Shown piece by piece: positions 13,882 through 15,810 of a stretch of 15,810 nucleotides of DNA. Numbering within the stretch: position 1 is the first letter of the stretch; each line of letters opens with the position of its first letter. The notes beneath the pieces are model-generated. The model made no database searches and had not been told where the DNA came from. It saw only the letters and a program-made list of their open reading frames with translations. The stretch lies in the NCBI GenBank assembly GCA_944324205.1, contig CALUVK010000021.1, positions 1 through 15,810 on the forward strand. The letters are read 5' to 3'. The DNA is from Candidatus Gastranaerophilales bacterium (GTDB lineage Bacteria; Cyanobacteriota; Vampirovibrionia; Gastranaerophilales; Gastranaerophilaceae). Both the position numbers and the translations under genes were made by a program.

Positions 13882-15747
13882 ATGAATAAAATTACAAATT
13901 CAAGCAATATTCAATTCAGAAGTTTAAATATAATGAGAACTAGTACTAAGAGAAAATTATGTCAGGCATATACTGCAAATGTCTTATCACAGAATATTGA
14001 CGATGTAGTTAAATTAACCAAATTTGCATCTCCAAATAGATTATCTTTTTGGAAAATGTTAGCCGAACATTATAATACCAATAATTTTTATAGAACAACT
14101 GATAAAAAGGAAAATTCTGAATTAGCAAATATTATTTATGCTAAAGTAAAAAGACCAAACAAGTTACACAGATATATCGTAAGTAATTTTTCAGAATCTT
14201 TTGAAAATATTAACAAAATATTCACTTGTACTAAAAATAATAAAAAGAGTCTCGAATTTGTAAAAAAGGTAAACGAAGATATTTTTGATGGAGAAAAAGA
14301 AAAAAATAAAGAATTAATCATACAACTATTAGAATCACCGCATAAAAATAAATACATAAAAAACTATAATGATATTAAATCATATTTAATTTTAAACAAA
14401 GATAACGAAAATGCAGTTGCCGATCTTGATGAGATGTTTAGTAACAAAACTTTTGTACCAGAAGTATATAATAGAAAAATGCAGGAAAAAGCAATAAAAA
14501 GTTCTTGGAATCTTACCCCAACAAAAATTTTAAATTCTGATATATACTATAAAAACTATTCACGCCCGGCAGAAGAAGTTATTTCAGATTTAAGCAATAG
14601 TTTTTTATTATCAAACGATATTGTACAAAACGGCGGAGATAAATACATCTTAAATATAATGAAAACCACATCAAAAAATAATAAAAATTTAAGACAAGAT
14701 CTTATAAAAATTTATGGTGGTGCATATAGTTACAATAATACAACTCAAAAAAGAGTTCAAATACTTAAAGAATTAGATACCTTGTTCAACATTCTCGACA
14801 ATAATGAGCAGGCAAGAATATTTGTAAAAGATTCTTTAAAGAAATTATCATATTGTATCTCTTTGTCAGAACTTAATAATGTATTAATTCAAATTCCTTC
14901 TGGCAGCTTAAATATTTTTAGAAAAAATGCATTACGAATAATATCACTAACCAGAGGAGAAAATAGAATTAATGCTCTTAAAAATGAAATTCAAAATCCT
15001 TTTTTTGAAACACCAGAATCTCTTGAATATAAAAATAATGCCATTGAAAGAGGGTATATAAAAAAACCTTCATTATTTAAAAATTTAACAAAACAATTAG
15101 AAAATTATTTCAATATTCTAAGATACTCGCAAATCAAAGATACCACACCTGAATTTATACCAATTAAAGAAACAAAACCATATATAAAACCAGAGGTTAT
15201 AATAAAAGCTCCTGAACAAGAACTTGAACCTGTTAAGAAAGAAATTCCAACAACAAAAGTAAATAATAAGGAATTAATAAAAAATACTGTTTTAGAATTG
15301 GTAGCAAAAAAACTTAGCACCAAAACTTTTGACAGACAAAAAGTTGAATTTGCAGACAAAGCTACTAAAATGCGTTTTAACATGCTGCCAGAAATTTTTA
15401 TGTCAATTTCAGAAACCAAAAAAGCAAATAAAATTATTGGAAAAAGAACAATGAATTCTTCTAATAAAGATGCACTTGCATTATACTCAAGAATAAATGG
15501 AAACAATAAAAAATTTATAAATTATTTGCTCAAAAAACGAAATATTAATAACACTAGAATGTTTGAAGTTAAACAAATAATAGAAATGATTGATAAGGCT
15601 GAAGCACAAATAAAAAAACAAAAAGCTGCTAATCCAAATTACAGAGCACGAGATGCCAGAAGATATTACAACCATCTTTATGAAGCAAAAATTCAACAAT
15701 ACGGAAAAGTCACCCGTCCTAAAAAAGATACAACCTTACAAAAATAA
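13882..15747 (+). CDS. Large basic Lys/Asn-rich protein of unknown function
   Basis: 621 aa; I recognise no family. There is no signal peptide or membrane segment. The protein is rich in Lys, Asn and Ile, strongly basic and mostly predicted helix. Three regions can be told apart: residues 1-415 helical, with a short NIQFRSL near the N-terminus; a Pro/Glu/Lys linker at about 421-458 (TPEFIPIKETKPYIKPEVII); and a strongly basic C-terminal part, 459-621 (KNTVLELVAKKLSTK, RARDARRYYNHLYEAKIQQY). A short N-terminal I-x-F-[KR] motif is something I associate loosely with proteins of Gastranaerophilales, which is a weak impression only. The start ATG has GGAG at 13868-13871. It follows nuoN by 58 bases on the same strand but is more AT-rich than the nuo genes and is probably an independent gene. 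It ends at a strong terminator. Confidence 0.7.
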   Translation: MNKITNSSNIQFRSLNIMRTSTKRKLCQAYTANVLSQNIDDVVKLTKFASPNRLSFWKMLAEHYNTNNFYRTTDKKENSELANIIYAKVKRPNKLHRYIVSNFSESFENINKIFTCTKNNKKSLEFVKKVNEDIFDGEKEKNKELIIQLLESPHKNKYIKNYNDIKSYLILNKDNENAVADLDEMFSNKTFVPEVYNRKMQEKAIKSSWNLTPTKILNSDIYYKNYSRPAEEVISDLSNSFLLSNDIVQNGGDKYILNIMKTTSKNNKNLRQDLIKIYGGAYSYNNTTQKRVQILKELDTLFNILDNNEQARIFVKDSLKKLSYCISLSELNNVLIQIPSGSLNIFRKNALRIISLTRGENRINALKNEIQNPFFETPESLEYKNNAIERGYIKKPSLFKNLTKQLENYFNILRYSQIKDTTPEFIPIKETKPYIKPEVIIKAPEQELEPVKKEIPTTKVNNKELIKNTVLELVAKKLSTKTFDRQKVEFADKATKMRFNMLPEIFMSISETKKANKIIGKRTMNSSNKDALALYSRINGNNKKFINYLLKKRNINNTRMFEVKQIIEMIDKAEAQIKKQKAANPNYRARDARRYYNHLYEAKIQQYGKVTRPKKDTTLQK

Positions 15748-15757
15748 TAAATAAAAT

Positions 15758-15792
15758 AATAAAAAAGAGCCCCCAAAGGACTCTTTTTTATT
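15758..15792. terminator. Bidirectional rho-independent terminator
   Basis: AATAAAAAAGAG (15758-15769) and CTCTTTTTTATT (15781-15792) pair perfectly over 12 bp, with an 11-base loop between them. Each strand has a T-rich run at the 3' side of its stem. It would stop transcription of the 621-aa gene from the left and of the minus-strand tRNA from the right. Confidence 0.85.
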
Positions 15793-15810
15793 AGCGGAAG
15801 ACGAGACTCG
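15793..15810 (-). tRNA. 3' end of tRNA, probably tRNA-Gly (partial)
   Basis: Read on the minus strand the last 18 bases are CGAGTCTCGTCTTCCGCT. This matches the end of a bacterial tRNA-Gly: part of the T-loop (CGAGT), T-stem CTCGT, acceptor strand CTTCCGC and discriminator U, which is typical of bacterial tRNA-Gly. No CCA is encoded; the sequence goes directly into the terminator. The body, including the anticodon, lies beyond the window, so identity rests on 18 bases. Confidence 0.65.

Noticed and set aside
15105..15506. 133-aa minus-strand ORF
   Set aside because: It lies wholly inside the 621-aa gene in the opposite frame, has hydrophobic low-complexity content as expected from the complement of Lys/Asn-rich coding DNA, and no ribosome site or family match.
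15793..15810. tRNA-linked integrated element to its left
   Set aside because: No integrase and no direct copy of the tRNA 3' end was seen elsewhere in the window.

Overview
The window is AT-rich DNA from a flagellated bacterium that carries a full set of membrane and connecting-arm subunits of respiratory complex I but no NADH-input genes beside them. NuoA, NuoB and NuoD look cyanobacterial-like in their signature stretches (for example MGAC followed by a Gly-rich run in NuoB, and FFYTFREREMI in NuoD). Together with low GC, a flagellin and a large Lys/Asn-rich orphan protein, this makes a non-photosynthetic cyanobacterial relative (Vampirovibrionia/Melainabacteria, perhaps gut Gastranaerophilales) my best guess. 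That is inference from memory of the families and was not tested by a tree.

Layout. (1) 1-2166: a minus-strand flagellin of 543 aa whose outer domain is a run of GLUG-type repeats. Its upstream region holds a four-unit octamer repeat, an 11-base C/G homopolymer inside a possible 41-aa ORF, and an AT-rich stretch with an 8-bp inverted repeat. (2) 2167-4212: a plus-strand GAF plus degenerate HD-GYP protein preceded by a good sigma-28 (flagellar) promoter match, converging on a minus-strand secreted TPR protein. (3) 4297-13823: an unbroken plus-strand operon nuoA-B-C-D-H-I-J-K-L-M-N. Most genes overlap or abut; only the K/L and M/N junctions have gaps of about 60 bp. (4) 13882-15747: a 621-aa basic protein of unknown function. 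(5) 15758-15810: a strong bidirectional terminator and the 3' end of a minus-strand tRNA, most likely tRNA-Gly, cut by the window edge.

How it fits together. The 11 Nuo proteins would build an ion-pumping quinone reductase lacking the NuoEFG NADH module, so the electron donor (reduced ferredoxin or another protein) is not defined here. The flagellin and the sigma-28-preceded HD-GYP protein look like members of one motility regulon. The HD-GYP protein has lost the HD dyad and the Tyr of GYP, so it is more likely a binding or scaffold protein than a c-di-GMP phosphodiesterase. The most unusual signals are the homopolymer and small ORF leading into the flagellin start, the GLUG-decorated flagellin, the degenerate HD-GYP protein with its sigma-28 site, and the unknown 621-aa protein.
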